Assembly (NCBI GenBank): GCA_964437215.1
Contig: CAYTFZ010000005.1
Coordinates: 1-64,000 of the forward strand
Reading direction: 5' to 3'
DNA from: JAAYAN01 sp964437215
GTDB taxonomy: Bacteria > Bacteroidota > Ignavibacteria > Ignavibacteriales > Melioribacteraceae
DNA length: 64,000 bases
In this document: positions 18,835 through 27,267 of the stretch, piece by piece
Numbering within the stretch: the first letter of the stretch is position 1
How the letters are laid out: the number at the start of each line of letters is the position of its first letter
The notes under the pieces: model-generated
The model's database searches: none
What the model was told of the DNA's origin: nothing
What the model saw: only the letters and a program-made list of their open reading frames with translations
Program-made: the position numbers and the translations under genes

Positions 18835-20121
18835 TTAGAAAGCGTAACCGCCTGATAAATAAGCAAAAGTATCAGCACTTCCGCCAATATTCTTTAATCC
18901 GGCTCTTAATACATCAGCGCTTACAACACCGTCAAGCCAGAAACCGTCGAAATGAAGACCGATACCGGCAGTAACACCTGTTGCAAGTCCTGGTACTGTA
19001 TAAATAGTTGAAATATATTCAACAGTCTGATAACCAGGAGTTGTGTAATTACTCCAAGCTTCTTCTTGAGACATTTTACTTGTAGTAGATTGATAACCTA
19101 ATCTTCCTGTAAGCCATTCAGTCAGTAAAAATTCAGCTCCAAGGTTCCATACAGGGAATGATGTTACAGTCAAAGTCTGCTCTGGTCTTCCATTAACAAC
19201 ATTTACTGCTGGATCAGTAATTGATGTAACATTAAATGCCGGACCGCCAACCAATAAAAGATCTCCAGTTCTATATTGCATACCCATTCCTACTGTAAAA
19301 CTTGTTATGCTGGTAAGATCTCTTTCCATAGGGGAAGGGGCAACCATATTATTATCTTTATCTTGTCCGCTTGCAGTTACAAAATTAACAGCAGGAACTA
19401 ATGTTACAACATCCGATACATCCCAGAAACCTCTTAAATTCGCGCTGAAAATTGTCTGGTCCCTGCTTATTTCTCTTTGTCTTGCAGGAGTATTTGTTAA
19501 ACTTGGAAGTATTAAAGATACACCGGCATCAATCCTGATATCTCTGTTTAGTCTTAACAATGCACCAAAATTAAAACCTATTTGCGAAGCAGATGTTTCA
19601 GATACCAGCATTGTATCAACATCTCTAGAAGGTGTTTCGTTTGTTGATGATGCATACGCAATACCAAGACCAAGTATTAAATCATCAAAATCCATTGTTG
19701 ACATTAATTGAATATTGTTATCCAGTCCTAAACCAACACCGAGATTACTGCCTGAAGTTGTATTATAAGGGTCAGGAATACCTGCTAGCGGATCAAGTTT
19801 TGCAATTGAAGAACCATTCCATCCGCTCTGTGTTAAAATACCGCCTATTGTTAAATTATCTGCAAGACGGAAATTAGCAACAACAAACTGGTCTTTTCCA
19901 GCTCCGCTGGATGAACCGATATCGCCCCATACCATATCATCATAAACACTTCCCCAAGCAGGATTCAATGTAACATAATAAGGATCCATAACATAAGGGT
20001 TACTTCCAAGAGAAACTACTCTTGCAAAACCACCTGTCCGTTCTACATCCCAACCGCCTGCAAAAACTGCAGATGAAACAAGAACAAAAACAAAAACCGA
20101 ATACATCAGTCTTTTTACCAT
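18835..20121 (-). CDS. Outer-membrane beta-barrel protein
   Basis: A 428-residue exported protein. The N-terminal MVKRLMYSVFVFVLVSSAVFAGG is a signal peptide cut after the Ala. The mature part is rich in alternating strands with Gly, Asn, Ser and Thr and ends in SGGYAF, the aromatic C-terminal residue that outer-membrane barrels use for BAM insertion. It resembles the PorV/FadL-shaped UPF0164/OMP class in general look, but no specific family motif convinces me. AGGAGG before the ATG suggests high expression. It is a single gene, convergent with hemL. A transport or channel role is inference. Confidence 0.75.
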   Translation of the reverse strand: MVKRLMYSVFVFVLVSSAVFAGGWDVERTGGFARVVSLGSNPYVMDPYYVTLNPAWGSVYDDMVWGDIGSSSGAGKDQFVVANFRLADNLTIGGILTQSGWNGSSIAKLDPLAGIPDPYNTTSGSNLGVGLGLDNNIQLMSTMDFDDLILGLGIAYASSTNETPSRDVDTMLVSETSASQIGFNFGALLRLNRDIRIDAGVSLILPSLTNTPARQREISRDQTIFSANLRGFWDVSDVVTLVPAVNFVTASGQDKDNNMVAPSPMERDLTSITSFTVGMGMQYRTGDLLLVGGPAFNVTSITDPAVNVVNGRPEQTLTVTSFPVWNLGAEFLLTEWLTGRLGYQSTTSKMSQEEAWSNYTTPGYQTVEYISTIYTVPGLATGVTAGIGLHFDGFWLDGVVSADVLRAGLKNIGGSADTFAYLSGGYAF

Positions 20122-20325
20122 ACTACCTCCTAATTTAGTTATTTATATTAATTGTAAATAAAACAGTCGAAAACTATTCATTTTATTTATAAAATAAAAA
20201 TTTTTTTTTTATCTGATACAACTTATATTTTTTAAGTAAAATAATAGTTCTTACTAAGAGTCCTTTGATCTAACAATTTATATCCTCTTTGCTAAGAATT
20301 TTTTAAGGGAAGTTTTATATTTATT

Positions 20326-20931
20326 TTATTTATGCCGTTCTTCAAGATTTTTTACAATCTCGCTTAAATCGATATCCAAATAATTCAGCATAACAAATAA
20401 ATGAAAAATTAAATCTGAAGTTTCGTTTATTATTTCCTCTTTATCTTCGTTTTTTGCAGCAATAATTGTTTCTACAGCTTCTTCGCCAACTTTTTGAATT
20501 ATTCTGTTCCCGCCTGATTTAAACAGCTTTGTAGTATACGAATTTTCAGGAAGACTTTTTTTCCTTTCCGAAATTAAATTAAACAATCCCGAAAGCCATT
20601 TGATGTCTCTTTCTTTTTGAATTCCAAAACAGGAGTAATCGCCTGTATGGCAAGTCGGCCCGTCCGGCTGTGCATAAATTAACAGACTGTCGCTGTCGCA
20701 ATCGACCTTTATATCTTTTACATGCAAATAATTATTGGACGTCTCACCCTTTGTCCATAATCTTTGTTTTGTCCTGCTGAAAAAAGTTACTTTTTTAATT
20801 TCAATTGTTTTTTCTAATGCTTCCCTGTTCATAAATCCAAGCATAAGTACCTTTTCGGTAACCGAATCTATAATTATTGCTGGAACCATTCCATTAAGTT
20901 TCGAGAAATTCAACTTATCAATATTTATCAT
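20326..20931 (-). CDS. hisIE: Bifunctional phosphoribosyl-AMP cyclohydrolase / phosphoribosyl-ATP pyrophosphatase
   Basis: Carries out steps 2 and 3 of histidine synthesis. The N-terminal HisI half (residues 1 to about 105) has the Zn/Mg sites in VDCDSDSLLIYAQPDGPTCH and TGDYSCFG; the C-terminal HisE half (about 110-201) has GGNRIIQKVGEEAVETIIAAK and the Glu-rich NTP-pyrophosphatase helices. Fusion of I and E is common in bacteria. It is the last gene of the operon, with its start overlapping hisF by 4 bases. No clear terminator hairpin follows in 20122-20325; I see nothing else certain in that gap except the ribosome site of the barrel gene. Confidence 0.96.
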   Translation of the reverse strand: MINIDKLNFSKLNGMVPAIIIDSVTEKVLMLGFMNREALEKTIEIKKVTFFSRTKQRLWTKGETSNNYLHVKDIKVDCDSDSLLIYAQPDGPTCHTGDYSCFGIQKERDIKWLSGLFNLISERKKSLPENSYTTKLFKSGGNRIIQKVGEEAVETIIAAKNEDKEEIINETSDLIFHLFVMLNYLDIDLSEIVKNLEERHK

Positions 20932-21683
20932 AATCTTACATTTACACCGTTTTGTTTAAGATATTTTTTTAATTCCATTATATTAAGTATTTGATAGTGA
21001 AACAAGCTTGCTGCCAAACAAGCTTCCACATCGGCATCTTGGAATGCCTCAAAAAAATGTTCTTTTGTCCCTGCTCCTCCTGAAGCAATAACCGGAACAC
21101 TCACCAATTTCACTAACTCGTTAAGAAATCTTAAATCGTAACCTTCCTTTGTTCCATCCCTATCCATTGAAGTAAGAAGAATTTCACCGGCACCCAGATC
21201 AACTGTTTTTCTGCACCATTCAAATGCTTCAATTCCTGTTGGTTCGGTACCTCCTTTAATAAATACTTCGTATCCGCCGTTAACAAATTTCACATCAATT
21301 GCAGCAACAATTGCCTGGCTTCCAAACTGTTTTGAAGACTGTTTTATTAAATCCGGATTTTTTACTATCGATGTGTTTAATGAAACTTTATCGGCACCTG
21401 CTTTCAACAATGCTTCTATGTCGTTTAATTGAGAAATTCCGCCCCCTACAGTAAAAGGTATTCTTATAACTTCAGCTACATCTTTTACAAGCTGCACTAA
21501 TGTTTTTCTTTTTTCCAGCGAAGCAGTAATATCAAGAAAGACAAGTTCGTCAGCGCCTTCGCGGTAATATCTTTCGGATAATTCAACGGCAGAACCGGCA
21601 TCCCGCAGATTCACGAAATTTGTACCTTTTACAACTCTGCCATCTTTAACATCCAGACAAGGTATAATTCTTTTACTTACCAA
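20928..21683 (-). CDS. hisF: Imidazole glycerol phosphate synthase, cyclase subunit
   Basis: A 251-residue (beta-alpha)8 barrel that uses ammonia from HisH and PRFAR to make imidazole glycerol phosphate and AICAR. IIPCLDVKDGRVVKGTNF at the start, PFTVGGGISQL, VSLNTSIVKNP, and the second catalytic Asp in LLTSMDRDGTKEGYDL are all present. It overlaps hisA by 11 bases and hisIE by 4. Confidence 0.97.
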   Translation of the reverse strand: MVSKRIIPCLDVKDGRVVKGTNFVNLRDAGSAVELSERYYREGADELVFLDITASLEKRKTLVQLVKDVAEVIRIPFTVGGGISQLNDIEALLKAGADKVSLNTSIVKNPDLIKQSSKQFGSQAIVAAIDVKFVNGGYEVFIKGGTEPTGIEAFEWCRKTVDLGAGEILLTSMDRDGTKEGYDLRFLNELVKLVSVPVIASGGAGTKEHFFEAFQDADVEACLAASLFHYQILNIMELKKYLKQNGVNVRL

Positions 21684-22398
21684 TTTTTATCAGTTCCTCA
21701 ATTTTTATTCTGTTTTCATAAATTGCTTTACCAACAATAACTGCAAAAACATTCATTTTCTTCAATTTAATTATGTCATCCGATGAGCTAACTCCGCCTG
21801 ATGCAAATAAATTAATCGCCGGAAATTCATTCTGAAGTTTCTCATATAGCAAGTAACTTGGTCCGGTTAACATCCCGTCCTGCGAAATATCTGTGCACAA
21901 GAAGTTTTTTATTTGCAGTGATGAACAATATTTAATGTGTTCCGAAATTGTAACCTCTGTTTTTTCGGTCCAGCCTCTAATAGCAATTTTTTCATCTAAA
22001 ACATCAGCAGCTATAATAATCTTTTGAGCGCCCAATTTTTCAACAATTTTTTCAAATTCCGGCTTGTTTTTTACCGAGATTGAACCAATAATTATACTGT
22101 CTACACCGGCATCTATCGCTTTTTCGGCATCTTCATAACTTCTGATTCCTCCGCCAAACTCAATTTTTAAGGAAGTCTTGGATTTTATTTCCCTGATATT
22201 CTCAATGATGTTAATATTTCCTGTTTTTGAACCGAGCAAATCAACAAGATGCAGCCATTCAAATCCTGCATTCTTATAAACTAAAGCTTGTTCAATAACG
22301 GAATCGGAATAAACTGTAACTTTTTTGTAATCGCCTTTAAGAAGCCGCACAACCTGATTATTCAGTATATCTATTGCAGGAATTATTCTCATTTTCAC
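21673..22398 (-). CDS. hisA: ProFAR isomerase
   Basis: A 241-residue barrel homologous to HisF that performs the Amadori-type isomerisation of ProFAR to PRFAR. RIIPAIDILNNQVVRLLKGDY carries the first catalytic Asp (residues about 4-24, quoted in part), KIEFGGGIRSYED and IIIGSISVKN are the phosphate sites, and LCTDISQDGMLTGPS has the second Asp. Eight bases after hisH. Confidence 0.96.
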   Translation of the reverse strand: MKMRIIPAIDILNNQVVRLLKGDYKKVTVYSDSVIEQALVYKNAGFEWLHLVDLLGSKTGNINIIENIREIKSKTSLKIEFGGGIRSYEDAEKAIDAGVDSIIIGSISVKNKPEFEKIVEKLGAQKIIIAADVLDEKIAIRGWTEKTEVTISEHIKYCSSLQIKNFLCTDISQDGMLTGPSYLLYEKLQNEFPAINLFASGGVSSSDDIIKLKKMNVFAVIVGKAIYENRIKIEELIKIGK

Positions 22399-22406
22399 TT
22401 CTTAAT

Positions 22407-22994
22407 TTATGCTAGTTCAATAAAATTTTTAAGTAATTTTAAACCTGCTTCACCCGATTTTTCGGGATGAAATTGCACTCCGTAATAATTATCTTTTTTA
22501 ACAGCAGCAGAAAATTCCAAACCATGTAACGATGATGCAATTGTATAATCGTTTAACGGGACGTAAAAAGAATTAGCATAATAAAAATATGTTTCATCTT
22601 TTATCCCGTTGAAAAGTACATCATTTTTTAAAATTTTCACCCGGTTCCATCCCATATGCGGAACTTTTACAGCCGAAGGATCAAACATATCTGTGCTTCC
22701 CGGTAAAATTCCCAAACCGGCAGAATTCCCTTCTTTCGATTTTTCGCACATTACCTGCATACCTACACATATTCCTAAAAGAGGTTTTTTCATTATTCTT
22801 AAAAGGTTTACCAGATTAAGCAAATGTAATTTTTTTATTGTAAATCCGGCTTCTCCTACTCCAGGGAAAATAATCTTTTCGGAATCACAAATATCCTTTT
22901 CGGAATTTGTAATTTTATAATCGGCATTAATTGATTTTAATGCATTAGCAACCGATGCAGTATTTCCTGCTCCATAATCTATAAGTGCAATCAT
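22407..22994 (-). CDS. hisH: Imidazole glycerol phosphate synthase, glutamine amidotransferase subunit
   Basis: A class I glutaminase that feeds ammonia to HisF. The triad is visible: Cys in LLGICVGMQVMCE (about residue 78) and His/Glu in GVQFHPEKSG near the C-terminus. IDYGAGNTASV opens the protein. Length 195. Overlaps hisB by 4 bases. Confidence 0.96.
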   Translation of the reverse strand: MIALIDYGAGNTASVANALKSINADYKITNSEKDICDSEKIIFPGVGEAGFTIKKLHLLNLVNLLRIMKKPLLGICVGMQVMCEKSKEGNSAGLGILPGSTDMFDPSAVKVPHMGWNRVKILKNDVLFNGIKDETYFYYANSFYVPLNDYTIASSLHGLEFSAAVKKDNYYGVQFHPEKSGEAGLKLLKNFIELA

Positions 22995-23875
22995 AACATT
23001 CCTTTTGTTGACGGCAGAGCGCCATTCGTTCTTTCATCTATTCTGCAGGCTTCGTTAAGAGCTTTTGCAAATACTTTAAACATTGCCTCAATTTTATGAT
23101 GATCGTTTTTGCCTTTTGCACGGATATAAATATTTGCTTTCAATCCCGAAGCCAGCCCCCGGAAAAATTCCTCAGTCAATTCAGTCGGGAAATCGCCCAC
23201 TTTTTCGCGCTCGAATCTGCATTTGAAATTAAGATAAGTTCTTCCGCCTAAATCAATAGCGCACTTGGCAACCGATTCATCCATAGGAATAAAATAACCA
23301 TATCTTTTAATTCCTTTTTTGGTTCCTAAAGCTTCAAGCAATGCTTCCCCTAAAGTAATTCCAACATCTTCAACTGTATGATGTTCGTCCACGTGCAAAT
23401 CGCCTTTAACATTAATTTTAAGATCAATATTTCCATGCTTTGAAATCTGCTCAAGCATATGATCGAAAAATCCGACTCCGGTTGATATTTGTGAGAGTCC
23501 GCTCCCGTCTAACCGGGTTTCAATTGTAATATCAGTTTCTTTTGTCTTTCTCTTTTTCAGTGATGATCTTTCGCTTTTTATAATTTCTTCAGCAGCAGAT
23601 AAGAAATCGTTAATGCTATCCGAAATTACTATTGTCTTCTCCGAATTGTTTTTTTTCTTATCGCTTATAAAAAAGTCAAATTTCTCTTTACCTGCTTTTT
23701 TTATTGAAATGTTTTCAAGCTTAAGAATATCGTTTAGTAATAATTCCTTTGAGCTTAAATCAGCATCCGAATAGAGCTGATAACCTCTTTCCGATAGTTT
23801 CTTTAATCCGCTTATAAGTCCTTTGGATTTAGCATTTTTAATATCGAACAACGATTTTTCTATTTTAACTTTCAT
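22991..23875 (-). CDS. hisB: Imidazoleglycerol-phosphate dehydratase with degenerate N-terminal HAD-like domain
   Basis: Residues about 110-294 are a complete IGP dehydratase (step 6 of histidine synthesis): GVGFFDHMLEQISKHG, DEHHTVEDVGITLGEAL, DESVAKCAIDLGGR and KGKNDHHKIEAMFK keep every metal-binding His/Glu. The first ~110 residues sit where bifunctional HisB has its HAD histidinol-phosphatase. They keep a ghost of it (SLFDIKNAKSKGLISGL at the front, ERGYQLYSDADLS, and VISDSINDFLSAAEE resembling the last HAD motif), but the DxDGT nucleophile motif and the Zn-binding Cys residues are gone. So the dehydratase should work and the phosphatase should not. Overlaps hisC and hisH by 4 bases each. 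Confidence 0.9.
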   Translation of the reverse strand: MKVKIEKSLFDIKNAKSKGLISGLKKLSERGYQLYSDADLSSKELLLNDILKLENISIKKAGKEKFDFFISDKKKNNSEKTIVISDSINDFLSAAEEIIKSERSSLKKRKTKETDITIETRLDGSGLSQISTGVGFFDHMLEQISKHGNIDLKINVKGDLHVDEHHTVEDVGITLGEALLEALGTKKGIKRYGYFIPMDESVAKCAIDLGGRTYLNFKCRFEREKVGDFPTELTEEFFRGLASGLKANIYIRAKGKNDHHKIEAMFKVFAKALNEACRIDERTNGALPSTKGML

Positions 23876-24921
23876 TTTAATATTTCTTTTAATTCTTTAA
23901 GAAAAACATCATTTTCTTCTTTATTTCCGATGGTAACCCGCAAGCAATTTTCAAGATTTATCTGCGAACTCCGGTCGCGTATTATAACGCCTTTGTCTGC
24001 TAGTTTTAATTGAATAATTTTTGCATTCGAAACCCGGAATAATAAGAAATTTGAATCAGAATCAAAAACTTTTTGTATTGCAACAGTTTTTTCAAGCTCA
24101 TTTTTCACTCTTTCCCGTTCTTTTATAATCTCAGTTACATACAAATCCTTTTTAGGATAATTATTAACTGAATTTATAACAGCTTGCCTGGTAAGTTTAT
24201 TCAAATTGTAAGGGGCTTTAATTTTCATAAAATATTTAATAATGCTCTCGCTTGCGGCGCAATAACCGCAGCGAACTCCAGCAAGCCCCCAAGCTTTCGA
24301 AAATGTCCGGAGTACAACAAGGTTATTATATTTTTCTATTTCTTTTATAACACTTCCCTGATCCGTAAAATCGATGTATGCTTCATCAACAGCCAGAATT
24401 CCATTGAACTTTTCTGCCAGATTGATAATATCCTTTTTTCTTAACAAATTACCCGTAGGGTTATTAGGCGAACAAACAAAAATAATTTTTGTCTGCTCGT
24501 CTGTATTAGTAAGTATCTTTTCGGTATCAAGCTGAAAATCTTCAGTAAGAGTTACGTTTTTAACTTTAACATCATTTATTTCGCAAGCTACCTGATACAT
24601 CCCGTAAGTAGGCTCGGCTGTAATAACATTATCTTTCCCGGGATTGCAAAATATTCTTACAAGCAAATCTATAACTTCGTCCGAACCTACGCCGAAAAAT
24701 AGATTTTTAGCAGGGATGCCAATATAATTTCCTACAACCTTTCGCAAATCGTTTTGCGCCGGATCCGGATATCTATTCAATTCGATGTCTTCAATCTCAA
24801 TAACGCTGCCTATTCCGTTTTCGTTTGCATCTAAAAGAATGCCGCTTAAATAACTGTCGCGCGCAGAAGTATACGGTTTAAGATTCCTGATATTTTCGCG
24901 AACTAATTTATCAATTTCCAT
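23872..24921 (-). CDS. hisC: Histidinol-phosphate aminotransferase
   Basis: A PLP class I/II aminotransferase of 349 residues (step 7). DANENGIGS, FFGVGSDEVIDLLVRIF, FVCSPNNPTGNLL, AVDEAYIDF and the PLP Lys in LRTFSKAWGLAGVRCGY (about residue 210) identify it. Overlaps hisD by 11 bases. Confidence 0.95.
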   Translation of the reverse strand: MEIDKLVRENIRNLKPYTSARDSYLSGILLDANENGIGSVIEIEDIELNRYPDPAQNDLRKVVGNYIGIPAKNLFFGVGSDEVIDLLVRIFCNPGKDNVITAEPTYGMYQVACEINDVKVKNVTLTEDFQLDTEKILTNTDEQTKIIFVCSPNNPTGNLLRKKDIINLAEKFNGILAVDEAYIDFTDQGSVIKEIEKYNNLVVLRTFSKAWGLAGVRCGYCAASESIIKYFMKIKAPYNLNKLTRQAVINSVNNYPKKDLYVTEIIKERERVKNELEKTVAIQKVFDSDSNFLLFRVSNAKIIQLKLADKGVIIRDRSSQINLENCLRVTIGNKEENDVFLKELKEILK

Positions 24922-26203
24922 TTTCCATCCTTATTTTTACTGCATTTGCATGAGCTTGTAAATCTTCTGTTTCGGCAAGTGTAATAACTGTTTCCGAAAT
25001 ACTTTTTAGTCCGGTCTGTGTTAATTCCTGAAATGTAATTCCTTTCAAAAAAGATTCAACATTTACGCCGCTGAACGATTTGGCATAACCGTACGTAGGA
25101 AGCGAGTGATTTGTTCCGCTGGCATAATCGCCTGCGCTTTCGGGAGAATAATTACCGAGGAAAACAGAACCCGCGTTGGTAATATCTTTTATTGTTTCAT
25201 TAATATTTTCTATACTAAGGATTAAATGCTCCGGAGCAAAACCATTGCTGAACTCAATTGCCTGTTTAATATTGTTTACAACAAGTATATATGAATTATT
25301 TAACGAACTGTCGGCAAATTCTTTCCTTTTCAGTGTTTCCGATTGTTTCTCTGCTGCATCCGAAACTGCTTGGGCAATTTCGAATTCTGTTGTTACTAAT
25401 ATTGCTTGCGAATCTAATCCGTGTTCAGCCTGCGAAAGCAAATCCGCAGCAATAAATTCCGGATTTGCAGTTTTATCTGCAATTATTAAAACTTCGCTCG
25501 GACCGGCAGGCATATCAATAGCACAGCCGTCCGGGTCGACACTAACAATTGATTTTGCCGCTGTTACAAATTGGCTTCCCGGACCGAATATTTTATCAAC
25601 TTTTGGAATGCTACTCGCACCATAAGCCATTAATCCGATAGCTTGTGCTCCGCCAACTATATAAAATTCTTCAATTCCGCATTTTTCTGCTGCATAAAGC
25701 AATGCAGAATTTACAATTCCGTTTTTTGCAGGCGAACATACAACTATTCTTTTGCATCCGGCAATTCCGGCAGGAATTCCCAGCATTAACATAGTTGATG
25801 GCAACACTGCAGTACCTCCTGGAATGTAAAGTCCAACATTTTCTATAGGTCTGTACTGCCTGAAACATTTTATACCAGGCATAATTTCAACACTGTAACC
25901 TTCGGGTTTCTGATATTGATGAAATTTTAAAATATTTTCATAGGCGCTGTCAATTGCTCTTTTAACTTTCTCGTCTAAAAGATTTGCACCTTTGCATATT
26001 TCATCTTTGCTCAGTTGGATGTTATCGGTTGCAAGTCCGTCAAACTTTCTTGCATATTTCAAAACTGCATCAATACCATTAAGCTTTATTTCTTCTAAAA
26101 CAGGCTTTACAATATCAAGGATTTTTTGATTGTTAATTGCCGGTCTTTTAAAAAGACATTTAATTTCATCAGCATTTAATTTATTTACATCTAATATTTT
26201 CAT
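24911..26203 (-). CDS. hisD: Histidinol dehydrogenase
   Basis: A 430-residue Zn enzyme that oxidises histidinol to histidine in two NAD-dependent steps. VGLYIPGGTAVLPSTMLML, QAIGLMAYG, the SQAEHGLDSQA block with metal-binding His, GFAPEHLIL with catalytic Glu-His, and GDYASGTNHSLPT are present. It follows hisG after 1 base. Confidence 0.96.
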   Translation of the reverse strand: MKILDVNKLNADEIKCLFKRPAINNQKILDIVKPVLEEIKLNGIDAVLKYARKFDGLATDNIQLSKDEICKGANLLDEKVKRAIDSAYENILKFHQYQKPEGYSVEIMPGIKCFRQYRPIENVGLYIPGGTAVLPSTMLMLGIPAGIAGCKRIVVCSPAKNGIVNSALLYAAEKCGIEEFYIVGGAQAIGLMAYGASSIPKVDKIFGPGSQFVTAAKSIVSVDPDGCAIDMPAGPSEVLIIADKTANPEFIAADLLSQAEHGLDSQAILVTTEFEIAQAVSDAAEKQSETLKRKEFADSSLNNSYILVVNNIKQAIEFSNGFAPEHLILSIENINETIKDITNAGSVFLGNYSPESAGDYASGTNHSLPTYGYAKSFSGVNVESFLKGITFQELTQTGLKSISETVITLAETEDLQAHANAVKIRMENGN

Positions 26204-26204
26204 A

Positions 26205-27074
26205 TTACACTATCATATTATCAATTTGCAAAAGTAAAATCCCCGAAGCTCCAGCATCTTTTAGCTTGTTATTTATCTGCCAGAATGTTTCGGATGGAAT
26301 TACTGCATGAACAGCAACAAGATTTTCATCTGCAAGCGGCAAAACTGTTGGACTTTTAATTGAAGGCAATATTTCAATAACTTTTTCAAGCTGGTTCTTT
26401 GGTACGTTCATCATAAGATATTTCGATTTTTTTGCTGTAAGAACCGAATCTATTCGGATTAAAAGATTATCCAAAAGTTCTTTTTTGTGTGAATCCATTT
26501 CTACTGCCGATGATTTAATAAGAACAGCCTCCGATTCGAAAACAGGAAATGATTTTTTCAGTTTATTCATTTTTAAAGTATTTCCAGTAGATACAATATC
26601 ACATATCATATCTGCGACACCCAAAGAAGGAGCAATTTCAACAGAGCCGCTTATTTCAATAATTTTTGCATTTATAGAATTTTCTTTTAGAAATGATTTT
26701 AGAATATTAGGATATGATGTAGCAATTGTTTTACCGTTAATTTCATTCAGGTTACTTAGTTCTTTGTTCTCAGGTACCGCAATCAGAAGTCTGCACTTAC
26801 TGAACCCGAGCCTTTTTACAATTGAAACCGCTGCCTGTTTTTCAACCATTACATTTTCGCCCACAATTCCGATATCCGCAACTCCATCCTTAACGTATTC
26901 TGGTATATCATCATCGCGAAGAAACAGAATATCAATATCATAATTACGCGAAGGCACAAGCAGCCTTTCTCCATAATTATCAATTTCAAGTCCGCATGCT
27001 TTAAGCATTTCCATAGTCTTTTCTGAAAGTCTGCCTTTTTTTTGAACTGCTAATTTTAAGTTTCCGTTTGCCAT
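26205..27074 (-). CDS. hisG: ATP phosphoribosyltransferase, long form
   Basis: Joins ATP and PRPP, the committed and feedback-regulated step of histidine synthesis. KLAVQKKGRLSEKT at the start, DIGIVGENV, and the PRPP loop CDIVSTGNTLKMN are clear. At 289 residues it is the long HisG(L) type with a C-terminal ACT-like regulatory domain (about residues 215-289), so a HisZ partner is not needed and histidine can inhibit it directly. It is the first structural gene of the operon and starts 21 bases after the attenuator hairpin. Confidence 0.96.
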   Translation of the reverse strand: MANGNLKLAVQKKGRLSEKTMEMLKACGLEIDNYGERLLVPSRNYDIDILFLRDDDIPEYVKDGVADIGIVGENVMVEKQAAVSIVKRLGFSKCRLLIAVPENKELSNLNEINGKTIATSYPNILKSFLKENSINAKIIEISGSVEIAPSLGVADMICDIVSTGNTLKMNKLKKSFPVFESEAVLIKSSAVEMDSHKKELLDNLLIRIDSVLTAKKSKYLMMNVPKNQLEKVIEILPSIKSPTVLPLADENLVAVHAVIPSETFWQINNKLKDAGASGILLLQIDNMIV

Positions 27075-27085
27075 AATTTTCCTTT

Positions 27086-27116
27086 AAAATTAAAAACCCC
27101 GGTTGAGGCCGGGGTT
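27086..27116 (-). terminator. his operon attenuator terminator
   Basis: On the minus strand an 8-pair stem of AACCCCGG with CCGGGGTT (27109-27116 with 27095-27102), loop CCTCAA, runs into TTTTTAATTTT, just before the hisG ribosome site AAAGG. A competing antiterminator pairs 27152-27159 with 27106-27113 (7 of 8 pairs), which would destroy the terminator's 5' arm. Confidence 0.88.
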
Positions 27117-27160
27117 CATTTATTATTTATTTCTAAAAATTTAAGTTTTGTCCTGGCCTG

Positions 27161-27208
27161 TCAGCAAAGATTTGAGTGATGGTGAAAATGTAAAGTTGTT
27201 TTTAACAT
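27161..27208 (-). CDS. hisL: Histidine-rich his operon leader peptide
   Basis: A 15-codon open frame reading MLKTTLHFHHHSNLC, with four His in five codons (residues 7 and 9-11), stop TGA at 27161-27163. It lies between a promoter-like site (27235-27262) and the attenuator hairpin. The stop codon is one base from the antiterminator's 5' arm (27152-27159), so a ribosome that finishes the peptide would cover that arm and allow termination, while one stalled at the His codons (27176-27190) would leave it free. This is the classical his attenuation design of enterics. The ribosome site (AAGATAAG) is weak. Confidence 0.87.
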   Translation of the reverse strand: MLKTTLHFHHHSNLC

Positions 27209-27234
27209 ACTTATCTTAAATAATTTATGCAAGT

Positions 27235-27262
27235 AATATAGACAGAATTATCAAAATTTCAA
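27235..27262 (-). promoter_or_regulatory. Probable sigma-70 promoter of the his operon
   Basis: TTGAAA (27257-27262) and TATATT (27235-27240), 16 bases apart, with predicted start near 27228, about 20 bases before the leader peptide. Confidence 0.5.
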
Positions 27263-27267
27263 AACCA

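Noticed and set aside
19307..19877. Two plus-strand frames inside the outer-membrane barrel gene
   Set aside because: Shadows of the barrel's codon pattern; no ribosome site or homologous motif.
25176..25625. 149-residue frame antisense to hisD
   Set aside because: Same reason: mirror frame of a highly conserved gene.
26485..26943. 152-residue frame antisense to hisG
   Set aside because: Lies wholly inside a certain gene; composition (Ser/Phe/Ile rich) is typical of shadows in AT-rich DNA.
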